Below are positions 42,949-50,061 of a stretch of DNA of 64,000 bases, in pieces. The position numbers and the translations under genes were made by a program. Position 1 is the stretch's first letter; each line of letters opens with the position of its first letter. Origin of the DNA: Corallibacter vietnamensis. Lineage in GTDB: Bacteria > Bacteroidota > Bacteroidia > Flavobacteriales > Flavobacteriaceae. Below the pieces are notes generated by a model. That model was not told the origin of the DNA. It did no database searches and saw only the letters and a program-made list of their open reading frames with translations. The stretch lies in NCBI RefSeq assembly GCF_039537875.1, contig NZ_BAABBI010000002.1:372001-436000 (forward strand). Reading direction: 5' to 3'.

Positions 42949-43266
42949 TTAGCTTATTACTTGTGGCGGTTGCCAAATATTGGAAAGGAAATTAAACCTA
43001 TAAATAGGTTGGTATGTAGAAATTAGCTCCGTTGAAATTTCTATATTGAGTTTTAAATTAAATGTTTTGATTGGTTCGTAAGTAATAGACATACCACAAC
43101 AATTACAAATACAAGTGACAGGACAAGAATCGTCACTATCTTCTTGATGGTTGTGATTAACACTTATCTCGTCTTGATGTTGGTCTTCTATGTTTTGACC
43201 ATCAGAACAAGGTTTTGCCGAAAGCAATAGTATTATTAAGGATAATATGATTGTTACAAATTTCAC
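42949..43266 (-). CDS. DUF6660-like small Cys/His-rich exported protein
   Basis: 105 residues with GTG as start codon at 43266. The leader (MKFVTIILSLIILLLSAKPC) is followed by a His/Asp/Gln stretch (HNHQEDSDDS) and a cysteine cluster CPVTCICNCCGMSI (about 48-61), then a hydrophobic tail with WQPPQVIS. It resembles the small proteins labelled DUF6660 upstream of TonB receptors in Flavobacteriia; I am fairly sure of the type, not of its function. The promoter -7 box TATCTTTG sits only five bases before the GTG. It heads the TonB receptor-Fur operon. Confidence 0.75.
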   Translation of the reverse strand: MKFVTIILSLIILLLSAKPCSDGQNIEDQHQDEISVNHNHQEDSDDSCPVTCICNCCGMSITYEPIKTFNLKLNIEISTELISTYQPIYRFNFLSNIWQPPQVIS

Positions 43267-43271
43267 AGTTA

Positions 43272-43312
43272 CAAAGATAAAAATTTAGAGATGCAATGGT
43301 TGTGCAAATATT
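43272..43312 (-). promoter_or_regulatory. Promoter and candidate Fur-family operator before the DUF6660-TonB-fur operon
   Basis: Minus strand TTGCACAACCATTGCA at about 43292-43308, then 14 bases after the second TTG a perfect -7 box TATCTTTG (43272-43279). It matches the site at 40284-40304 in sequence and in distance from the -7 box. Confidence 0.6.
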
Positions 43313-43316
43313 TTAT

Positions 43317-44801
43317 TTAAGCTACAGCTTTAGTTTTCTTTTTTAGTGTTTCGAGATGCTTTACCATATTGCTTTTACACCATACCTCACGAGCTATTTT
43401 AGGTGGGTGACCAATCGCTTTGGATAATTCCTCTATCATTATTTGCTCAACAGCATCTACATATTCTTCAGTTGTTGTAATACTATCGTGAATAGTATAA
43501 ATAGGTGCGTTGGGATATTCTTCTGCTATACGCTTTGCAATAACATTTATCATTAAATGACTTTCAATACTTTGCAATAATCTTGGAAGTAGGGTTTTGT
43601 CTTTGCTTTTAATTTTGGCAAACACATCATACACTTCTTTAAACATTTTTTCGAATACACGTTTTGGTGCAGCTTCAACTTGACCTTTAAATTGATTTGC
43701 TGTAAACAATACTTGAAATACTGCTGCTTTAACTTCTTTACGGTCTTTTAAGTGAATGCACAATTCCTTTTGAAAAGCTTGTTCTAAAAACTCGTATAGC
43801 TTACCAGATACTACTAAATCAATATAGTGTTGAAACTCATTATCTATAAGGGATTGAGGGATTTCTCCTAACATAATGTAATTGTCATTACTATGAATTT
43901 TAATATGTGATATGTTTAATATTTTATTATTTATATCATTTAATTTATTAAAAGAAAGACTTTTACGACTCTGCGGTTCACGAAAAGAGATTGATAAAGC
44001 ATTAGGTGTATTTGGCTCATTTTTTTGTTCAATCCAAAAGTCACGACTTAACAAAACTGTGCTAATATATGGTTGGCTATTTTTTATATCTAACGAATAT
44101 AATTTTTGACCATCGTAAGTAATTGCATTTCTAATACGACTTGGCATATTTGTTAAGTTTGTATGTAAGCGATATACATTATCATCCAGCATCAAATTAT
44201 AATCTTTGCACTTTAACCTTTGCGCACTCATTTGTGCGTGTATCATTTGATTTGTTGGGTGCTTTTGTTTTTTTCTGATTCTGTCATACTCCCATAATGA
44301 TCTATCTTGCATTTTTAAAAGATGTTCTTCACGTAAAAAAGCATTTACATAATCATAATCAATTTGCAGTTTATCATTAAACCACTTTGTTGCAAAGTCA
44401 AGATGTTTAACCGATTCTTGTTTGCAATTTTTTTCAACTTTTAATTTTTTACGAAAAGTAAAATCTACTACTTGAAATGGTTTTACAGGTGTTCTGTATT
44501 TCTCAATTAATCTGTAACCTTTTGATTTTTCACCAACTACATAGTGATTGTCTGACTCAATAATTTTTAAATCGAGTTCTAAATAATCAAGATATTGCTT
44601 ATAGTTCTGAATTTTATCCTGCAACTTTTTTGCATTGATGGGTATAAAATCTTCGCCTTGAATATCTTTATCCATTAATGGAATGGCATTTATTAGATTC
44701 AAGATATAACATAGCTTGTCTAATTTATAAGGTTTAAATGTTGGTGGGTTGTTATGCGTTAACTCGAATATATCCAAGTTTTCTGGTATGTATATTCTCA
44801 T
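43317..44801 (-). CDS. Family-A-polymerase-like protein of the island
   Basis: 494 residues, no named family recognised. The C-terminal half has the marks of a family A (Pol I/T7 RNA polymerase type) palm: YRLHTNLTNMPSRIRNAI (210-227) resembles the Pol I segment ending in NLQNIP; LDIKNSQPYI (Asp238) takes the place of motif A; RKEVKAAVFQVLF (Arg354, Lys358, Phe362, Phe366) fits motif B spacing R-x3-K-x3-F; IYTIHDS (His438-Asp439) is motif C. No exonuclease domain is present. It may replicate or prime the element. Its start overlaps the HTH gene stop by one base, so the two are coupled. Confidence 0.72.
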   Translation of the reverse strand: MRIYIPENLDIFELTHNNPPTFKPYKLDKLCYILNLINAIPLMDKDIQGEDFIPINAKKLQDKIQNYKQYLDYLELDLKIIESDNHYVVGEKSKGYRLIEKYRTPVKPFQVVDFTFRKKLKVEKNCKQESVKHLDFATKWFNDKLQIDYDYVNAFLREEHLLKMQDRSLWEYDRIRKKQKHPTNQMIHAQMSAQRLKCKDYNLMLDDNVYRLHTNLTNMPSRIRNAITYDGQKLYSLDIKNSQPYISTVLLSRDFWIEQKNEPNTPNALSISFREPQSRKSLSFNKLNDINNKILNISHIKIHSNDNYIMLGEIPQSLIDNEFQHYIDLVVSGKLYEFLEQAFQKELCIHLKDRKEVKAAVFQVLFTANQFKGQVEAAPKRVFEKMFKEVYDVFAKIKSKDKTLLPRLLQSIESHLMINVIAKRIAEEYPNAPIYTIHDSITTTEEYVDAVEQIMIEELSKAIGHPPKIAREVWCKSNMVKHLETLKKKTKAVA

Positions 44802-45064
44802 TATGCACTTTTGTTTTGGGTTAAAATTTTAATTACATCGTCATACTCATAGTACATAGTTTTACCCATTTTTGTGTAGGGTAGTGTACCATTTACACGT
44901 AAGTTTTGCAGCGTTCCTGGTGAGATGTTAAGCATCTCTCTAACGTCTGCTGATTTTAACCACTTTTTTTGCTCTGTTTGGCTTCCTAAAATTGTCTTAA
45001 GTTCTGTGATGATTTCTTGTTTTAGAGTCTTTAAATCATCCTTTGTAATTACTTCGAATGTCAT
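44801..45064 (-). CDS. Small helix-turn-helix DNA-binding protein (excisionase-like)
   Basis: 87 residues. The C-terminal 55 residues form a MerR/excisionase-type winged HTH: WLKSADVREMLNISPGTLQN, then GTLPYTKMGKTMYYEYDDVIK. The N-terminal part is a short coiled helix (LKTLKQEIITELKTILG). In Bacteroidota mobile elements, such proteins often regulate integration or excision. It lies between the integrase and the polymerase-like gene on the same strand and overlaps the latter by one base. Excisionase or regulator function is inferred. Confidence 0.83.
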   Translation of the reverse strand: MTFEVITKDDLKTLKQEIITELKTILGSQTEQKKWLKSADVREMLNISPGTLQNLRVNGTLPYTKMGKTMYYEYDDVIKILTQNKSA

Positions 45065-45188
45065 TCTATATTAAAATGTATTAAAAGGCGTAAACACCTG
45101 ATTTGTATTGTGTTAATTTACGATATTTTGAGCTTTACATAAAACAAACTTATTAACAGTTATTAACGTATTTATAATCATAAAAAAC

Positions 45189-45217
45189 AGTAAAACCCCT
45201 GTAAATACAAGGGTTTT
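45189..45217 (-). terminator. Intrinsic terminator after the integrase gene
   Basis: Stem AAAACCC / GGGTTTT with an inner TG/CA pair; lies 45 bp past the integrase stop on the minus strand. Confidence 0.7.
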
Positions 45218-45261
45218 GAGTGGTATTTAAGAAATTTATTTAACGCTATTGTATATAAGTG

Positions 45262-46512
45262 TTAGTTTGCAATCCTTTTTGAAGCGTTAGTATTAGTTTT
45301 GTTAGCAAATTTTTGTTTTAAAATTGCCATATCATCGCTTACTTTTCTATCCAATATTTTAGCATAATGTTGTGTCGTTTTAAGTGATTTATGACCTAAC
45401 ATTTTACTTACTGATTCCATTGGAACACCATTAGACAATGTTACCGTAGTTGCAAAGGTGTGTCGTGCTAAATGTGTGGTTAAGTTTTTATTAATACCAC
45501 ACAAGTCTGCTATCTCTTTTAAATAGGCATTGGACTTTTGATTGCTTAATACAGGAAGTAAAACACCTTTTGTTATTGCCTCTGGATGGTTTTCGTATTT
45601 CTTTATAATCTCTAAAGCTGTTGGAAGTAGTGGAATATTACTGCGTGTATCGGTTTTAGTACGCTTTGTTTTAATCCATTTATCGCCATCAATACCAAAT
45701 ACCAAATTATCTTTTGAGAGCTTCTTAACGTCGCTATAGGCTAAACCAGTAAAGCAACAGAAAATGAAAATGTCTCTTACTTGCTCTAAACGATTGGTGT
45801 GTAATTCTTTTTCGAGCATTGTTTGTATTTCTTCTTCTGAAAGGAATTGACGCTCAACTTCTTTTAAACGTACCTTGTAATTTAAAAATGGGTCTTTTGC
45901 TATCCAACCATTAGCCAGAGCAATACGCACTATTTTTTTGAAGTTCTTTATGTATTTAATGGTGCTGTTGTGTCCGCAGTTTCTAACGGTTTTTAAGTAA
46001 AACTCAAAGTCTGTTATAAATTGGTGGTTTACACGCTTAATACTTATATCGCTTACTTTATACTGATGCTGCATAAATTCTTTAAGATGCTTGCATACGG
46101 TTTTGTAGCGCTCTAAAGTACCTGCTGAAAATTCTCTACCAACTAACTTTTTTACTTGTGTGTTATGGTTTTCAAAAATAGTTATGAGTGTACGCTCTTT
46201 TTCTTCAATACCTAAAAACTTATTCTTTAGGGTTTCTGTAGTAACCTCTTTATTATCTTGAATTAGGTCTCTTTGACTTTGATATACTTTTGTAGTAAGG
46301 GAATCTAAATAGACGTTAAGCTCTCTTATATCTTCAGTTCTTCCAATTGCTTTATTGCCTTGACTGTTCCATTTATTAACTTCAATACTGCGTTTTGTAC
46401 TGATTTCTGTACGTTTACCATCTATGGTAATACGAAGATAAATAGGGCATTTGCCCTGTGCATCTACCTTACTTTTCTTCAAGTAGAATAATAATCCAAA
46501 TGTTTTGTTCAT
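45262..46512 (-). CDS. Tyrosine recombinase/integrase of the island
   Basis: 416 residues. The N-terminal arm-binding domain ('CPIYLRITIDGKRTEISTKR') and a SAM-like core-binding domain (about 105-205) are followed by the catalytic domain. Visible residues are HLARH (His347, Arg350), GHKSLKTTQHY with His374 and nucleophile Tyr383. The first catalytic Arg position reads FTGLAYSDV, with Ala258 where most families have Arg; the same loss is known for the CTnDOT integrase type. It integrates the element at the tRNA-Ser end. The start lies beside AGGTCACC motifs, so its own promoter may be bound by the enzyme. Confidence 0.93.
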   Translation of the reverse strand: MNKTFGLLFYLKKSKVDAQGKCPIYLRITIDGKRTEISTKRSIEVNKWNSQGNKAIGRTEDIRELNVYLDSLTTKVYQSQRDLIQDNKEVTTETLKNKFLGIEEKERTLITIFENHNTQVKKLVGREFSAGTLERYKTVCKHLKEFMQHQYKVSDISIKRVNHQFITDFEFYLKTVRNCGHNSTIKYIKNFKKIVRIALANGWIAKDPFLNYKVRLKEVERQFLSEEEIQTMLEKELHTNRLEQVRDIFIFCCFTGLAYSDVKKLSKDNLVFGIDGDKWIKTKRTKTDTRSNIPLLPTALEIIKKYENHPEAITKGVLLPVLSNQKSNAYLKEIADLCGINKNLTTHLARHTFATTVTLSNGVPMESVSKMLGHKSLKTTQHYAKILDRKVSDDMAILKQKFANKTNTNASKRIAN

Positions 46513-46513
46513 T

Positions 46514-46650
46514 CTGGTGACCTTTAAAATTATACATTAATTTACGAAATAATTAGGTCTTATTTTGTGTTTAACTAATTGATTTGTAAACAGTTATTAA
46601 CAAATAGGTGACCTAAAAAAGGTTTTAAAAAGGTCACCCAAAAGGTCACC
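46514..46650. repeat. Cluster of GGT(C/G)ACC motifs, candidate integrase arm sites (right end)
   Basis: GGTGACC at 46516-46522 and 46607-46613, and AGGTCACC at 46631-46638 and 46643-46650. The last two have the same 12-bp period as the left pair at 25033-25052. GGTGACC is the complement of GGTCACC. Confidence 0.65.
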
Positions 46651-46696
46651 AACAGAATGGTTTTTAATACACTTTTTGCTGTTTTGTAGAAACTAA

Positions 46697-46729
46697 AAAG
46701 TCCCGTAAACATAGTGTTTACAGGACTTT
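46697..46729 (-). terminator. Hairpin supplied by the island behind tRNA-Ser
   Basis: Stem AAAGTCCcGTAAACA / TGTTTACaGGACTTT with one opposition and a three-base loop, with a T-run on the minus strand. It lies 20 bases past the tRNA 3' end. Confidence 0.75.
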
Positions 46730-46751
46730 GCTCGATTTTGAATAAATCTTG

Positions 46752-46764
46752 GCGGAGAAAGAGG
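46752..46764. repeat. Right attachment repeat of the island (within tRNA-Ser)
   Basis: GCGGAGAAAGAGG, identical to 24961-24973. It covers the discriminator, the acceptor 3' strand and the first T-stem bases of tRNA-Ser on the minus strand. Confidence 0.85.
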
Positions 46765-46837
46765 GATTCGAACCCCCGGAGGTGTGACCCTCAACAGTTT
46801 TCAAGACTGCCGCATTCGACCACTCTGCCATTTCTCC
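46753..46837 (-). tRNA. tRNA-Ser (anticodon TGA), island integration site
   Basis: On the minus strand, acceptor GGAGAAA pairs with TTTCTCC, the D arm follows, the anticodon loop is CTTGAAA (TGA), there is a long class II variable arm around GAGGGTCACACCTC, and the T arm is GGGGGTTCGAATCCCCC. Discriminator G is at 46753, and the next three bases (46752-46750) read CCA, so CCA is encoded here, unlike in tRNA-His. Confidence 0.95.
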
Positions 46838-47099
46838 TTGAGTGCCTCATGAACTATTTGTTCAATGCGGGTGCAAATATAGTATCCTTTTTCCTTCTTA
46901 TCAAAAAAAAACCTGAAATTTTTAAATAAATTTTATTGGTTTCATGTTTTTTATATGAAATAGTGTTTTAAAATGTCTGTTTATTAAGGGGTTGTGGTAA
47001 TGCTACTACTCATAATAAAAATCAAAAAAAGATAGAATTACAACCAAGAAACAAAATTGCATGTATTATTTTTGTATTCATTGTTTATAGATACCTATA

Positions 47100-47729
47100 A
47101 TGACTATTTTAGAAAAACTTCAATGGCGTTATGCCACAAAATCTTTTGATCAAACAAAAGTAATACCTCAAGAAAAGTTGCAAATATTAAAAGAAGCCTT
47201 TAATCTAACAGCAACAAGTTATGGCTTGCAGCCTATCAGATTATTGATTGTTAGAACAAAAGAGATTAAAGAACAATTAAAGGTAGCAGCGTTTAATCAA
47301 TCTCAAGTTACTGATGCGTCAGATGTTTTAGTGTTTTGCATTGATACAGAAATAGACGCTTTATATGTTGAAGATTACTTTAAATTAGTAAAAGAAAAAA
47401 GAGATACTCCAGAAGAAATTTTAAAACCATTTAGAGAGTTTTTAATAAATCATTTTGAAGTTCTTACTCAAGACGAAAAGCTTAATTGGGCAACAAAACA
47501 AGCTTATTTAGCAATGGGTAATTTGCTGACTGTTTGTGCTATAGAACAAATTGATGCCTGTCCTATGGAAGGATTTAGTCCCGAAAAAACAGACGAGATT
47601 TTAGAACTTAAAAAACAAAATCTCAAAAGTGTATTACTAATGCCTATCGGTTATCGCTCTGAAGATGATTTTATGGCAAGCTTGAAAAAGGTAAGAAAAC
47701 CATTAGATGAAATGATTATTACTAAATAA
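47100..47729 (+). CDS. Nitroreductase-family NAD(P)H-dependent oxidoreductase
   Basis: 209 residues. The N-terminal FMN-binding motif is LQWRYATKSFDQTK (about 7-20), followed by NLTATSYGLQPIRLLIV and the C-terminal ALEQIDACPMEGF-type block (AIEQIDACPMEGFSPE), then LLMPIGYRSEDD. It matches the NfsB/Frm2-like FMN flavoproteins that reduce quinones or nitro compounds with NAD(P)H. It is cytoplasmic and usually dimeric. It is the first chromosomal gene right of tRNA-Ser, and 46838-47099 has no other gene; a TATTTTTG box at 47067-47074 could serve as its -7 element. Confidence 0.88.
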   Translation: MTILEKLQWRYATKSFDQTKVIPQEKLQILKEAFNLTATSYGLQPIRLLIVRTKEIKEQLKVAAFNQSQVTDASDVLVFCIDTEIDALYVEDYFKLVKEKRDTPEEILKPFREFLINHFEVLTQDEKLNWATKQAYLAMGNLLTVCAIEQIDACPMEGFSPEKTDEILELKKQNLKSVLLMPIGYRSEDDFMASLKKVRKPLDEMIITK

Positions 47730-47815
47730 AAAGGCAAAATAATTTTTTTTGAAATTAATTTTAAAAAGGGTTATGACTTTATGTTTTGACGCTTTTTTTT
47801 TCTTTTTAATAGTAG

Positions 47816-47823
47816 TAAATTTG
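47816..47823 (+). promoter_or_regulatory. Bacteroidota -7 box (TAAATTTG) for the DegT aminotransferase gene
   Basis: A TAnnTTTG match 20 bases before the ATG at 47844. The -33 TTG is not at ideal spacing. Confidence 0.45.
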
Positions 47824-47843
47824 AATCTAACTAAATAAAAATT

Positions 47844-49040
47844 ATGCCAGGATTTGAAAGCTTTGGAGATGCAGAGCGAAAAGAAGTACAAGACGTTTTA
47901 GATAGCGGAGTTTTAATGCGTTACGGTTTTGATGGTATGAGAAATGGCCATTGGAAAGCTAAAGAATTAGAACAAGCTTTACAAGAGAAACTAGAGGTTA
48001 AGCATGCACAATTAGTGTCTAGTGGTACAGCAGCAGTATCTATAGCATTAGCATCGGCTGGAATAGGAGCAGGAGATGAAGTTATTATGCCTACGTTTAC
48101 CTTTGTGGCGAGTTTTGAAGCTATTATGATGCTTGGTGCAGTGCCAGTTTTAGTTGATATTGACGACACATTAACGCTAGATCCCAAAGCCGTAGAAGCG
48201 GCTGTTACTCCAAAAACAAAGGCAATTATGCCTGTGCATATGTGTGGTAGCATGGCAAACTTAAGCGCTCTAAAAACTATTTGTGATACACATAATCTAA
48301 TTCTTATAGAAGATTCTTCTCAAGCTACAGGAGCAACCTATCAAGGCAAACCACTAGGTAGTATTGGAGATTTAGGGTGTCTTTCGTTAGATTTTGTAAA
48401 AATTATTACTTGCGGAGAAGGTGGCGCTGTTTTAACAAATAATGAAAAATATGCTCTACATGCAGATCATTTTTCAGATCACGGACACGACCATAAAGGC
48501 AATGACCGTGGTGCAGAGACACACCCATTTTTAGGATATAATTTTAGAATATCAGAATTAAATGCAGCTGTTGGTTTAGCTCAATTGCGTCGTTTAGATG
48601 ATTTTGTAAGTATCCAAAAGAAAAACTATAACATAATAAGAGAAATGCTATCTCAAGTTCCAGAAATAACATTTAGAAGTGTTCCAGAAGGAGGTGAAGA
48701 GAGTTATTCGTTTTTGAGCTTTTTCTTACCAGATTTAGAAATAGCAAGAAAAGCTTCTGCAGCTTTAAAAGAAGCTGGAGTAGATGGGTGTTTTCATTAT
48801 TACGACAATAATTGGCATTTTATTAGAAAATGGGAGCATTTGAGAGATTTAAAAACGTTGTATCCAATTTCTTCAGAAGTAAAAGAAGGTTTAAAATATC
48901 TTAAAACAAAAACTTTTGAGCAATCTGATAATTATATAGGAAGAAACATTTCATGCTTAATTAAATTATCTTGGACAGAAGATGAAGTAAAACAGCGTGC
49001 AGAAAGCATGGTAAAAGCAATAACATCTGTTTTAAAATAA
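47844..49040 (+). CDS. DegT/DnrJ/EryC1/StrS family aminotransferase
   Basis: 398 residues. Family motifs are SSGTAAVSIALASAGIGAGDE near residue 55, IEDSSQATGATYQGKPLGSIGDLGC (Asp binds the pyridine nitrogen), and SLDFVKIITCGEGGAVLTNN with the PLP lysine at about residue 191. The C-terminus has HPFLGYNFRISELNAAVGLAQL. Members make amino sugars for polysaccharides or secondary products; some lack sugar substrates. There is no glycan-cluster neighbour here, so the substrate is open. It appears monocistronic, with a hairpin at 49049 after the stop. Confidence 0.9.
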   Translation: MPGFESFGDAERKEVQDVLDSGVLMRYGFDGMRNGHWKAKELEQALQEKLEVKHAQLVSSGTAAVSIALASAGIGAGDEVIMPTFTFVASFEAIMMLGAVPVLVDIDDTLTLDPKAVEAAVTPKTKAIMPVHMCGSMANLSALKTICDTHNLILIEDSSQATGATYQGKPLGSIGDLGCLSLDFVKIITCGEGGAVLTNNEKYALHADHFSDHGHDHKGNDRGAETHPFLGYNFRISELNAAVGLAQLRRLDDFVSIQKKNYNIIREMLSQVPEITFRSVPEGGEESYSFLSFFLPDLEIARKASAALKEAGVDGCFHYYDNNWHFIRKWEHLRDLKTLYPISSEVKEGLKYLKTKTFEQSDNYIGRNISCLIKLSWTEDEVKQRAESMVKAITSVLK

Positions 49041-49048
49041 AAAAGAAT

Positions 49049-49081
49049 TTATTAGGGGCAATTTTTTATTGCCTCTAATAA
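49049..49081 (+). terminator. Hairpin after the DegT aminotransferase gene
   Basis: Stem TTATTAGgGGCAAT / ATTGCCtCTAATAA with one mismatch. The T-run after it is weak, so it may be a terminator or an mRNA 3' stabiliser. Confidence 0.5.
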
Positions 49082-49196
49082 TATTAGTCCACGATATACA
49101 GCCAATCATAGATTTATTAAAGTAAGGAGAATTTTAATGTTAACCTCTTAATGTTTTTATCATTAAAGAGAAAACATAAATTTTAAAATCCTTATT

Positions 49197-50006
49197 ATGA
49201 AATCTATTATCATTACCGCATTACTCTTTATTTGTTCTGTAAATATAAGTCAAGCTCAATTTTTAGAAAGACTAGCAGATAAAGCTACAAAAGCTGCAGA
49301 ACGAACAGTAGAAAGAAAAGTAGAACAAAAATCACAAAAGGAAACTGAAAAAGCTTTTGACTCTACGTTTAATAAAAAAAGGAAGTCAAAAAAAAGTAAA
49401 AAACAAGTTTCTAAATCAAGCAAATCGCCTAACGATGTTTATGCATTTACTCATAAGTATATGATGCAAATGGAAAGCGATTCTTATAATACAACCTTAA
49501 CGTATTATTTGGCAAAAAACGAAAACTACTTTGGCAGTACAATACAATCAGTAAGTACCATGGTAAATGTCATGGATCTGGATAAAGAAACGCTTTTTAT
49601 GTTCTCTGAAGCAGGCGGAACCAAAATGCTTATGGCAACATCTTTAAATATTAATGATCTAGCTGATGAAAACAATGATACCAATAATACTAAAATAGAA
49701 AAGACGGGCAAAACCAAACAAATATTAGGGTATCCATGTCAAGAATACTTAATTACGTCTGATGATGTAAAGGCTAACGTTTGGGTTACGCAAAATGCAG
49801 GTGTTAGTTTTCCTAATGGTTTTTATCAGGTTGGTAACAAGCAAAATACCAATCAGCAATGGATGTCTGATGTAAACGGCTTGGTGTTAGAAATGCATAT
49901 TACAGATACGTCAAAAAGGAAACCAGAAACAATGAAAATGCGTTGTGTGTCTTTAGAAAAAGAACATTTTAAAATAAACTCCAGCGATTATAAAAAGTTT
50001 ATGTAA
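49197..50006 (+). CDS. DUF4412 domain-containing exported protein
   Basis: 269 residues with a signal peptide ending near SQAQ (about residue 21). A long, highly charged Lys/Glu helix (about 25-80, 'KAAERTVERKVEQKSQKETEK') resembling a coiled coil leads to a DUF4412 beta-rich domain (about 85-265; 'TGKTKQILGYPCQEYLITS', 'WVTQNAGVSFPNGFYQ'). Function is unknown; it is predicted to be periplasmic or surface-associated. It is monocistronic and ends in a bidirectional terminator shared with ribB. Confidence 0.82.
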   Translation: MKSIIITALLFICSVNISQAQFLERLADKATKAAERTVERKVEQKSQKETEKAFDSTFNKKRKSKKSKKQVSKSSKSPNDVYAFTHKYMMQMESDSYNTTLTYYLAKNENYFGSTIQSVSTMVNVMDLDKETLFMFSEAGGTKMLMATSLNINDLADENNDTNNTKIEKTGKTKQILGYPCQEYLITSDDVKANVWVTQNAGVSFPNGFYQVGNKQNTNQQWMSDVNGLVLEMHITDTSKRKPETMKMRCVSLEKEHFKINSSDYKKFM

Positions 50007-50008
50007 AA

Positions 50009-50040
50009 AAAAATATCAGCGATTAGCTGATATTTTTTTT
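50009..50040. terminator. Bidirectional terminator between DUF4412 gene and ribB
   Basis: Stem AAATATCAGC / GCTGATATTT around GATTA with A- and T-runs on both sides. It serves two converging genes. Confidence 0.85.
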
Positions 50041-50061
50041 GATTTTATACTATAACTAGGT

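Larger units (their letters stand above)
24961..46764. mobile_element. tRNA-Ser-integrated genomic island carrying metal resistance (about 21.8 kb)
   Basis: The right end lies in the 3' part of tRNA-Ser(UGA) and the left end carries a 13-bp copy of the same tRNA end. A tyrosine integrase gene lies next to the tRNA and a small HTH protein gene follows it. Candidate arm sites lie inside both ends. Cargo is two metal-handling clusters. No relaxase, coupling protein, Tra or phage structural gene is seen, so it is not a complete conjugative element or prophage. It may be mobilised in trans or use the polymerase-like protein at 43317 for replication. Removal would rejoin the 24929-24960 terminator directly to the tRNA 3' end. 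Confidence 0.85.

Noticed and set aside
24961..46764. Prophage
   Set aside because: An integrase is present, but no capsid, terminase, portal, tail or lysis gene can be seen; the cargo is metal resistance.
46714..46929. A 71-codon plus-strand frame with RDSNPRR-like peptide
   Set aside because: It runs across tRNA-Ser on the opposite strand; this peptide pattern is a well-known artefact of translating tRNA genes.
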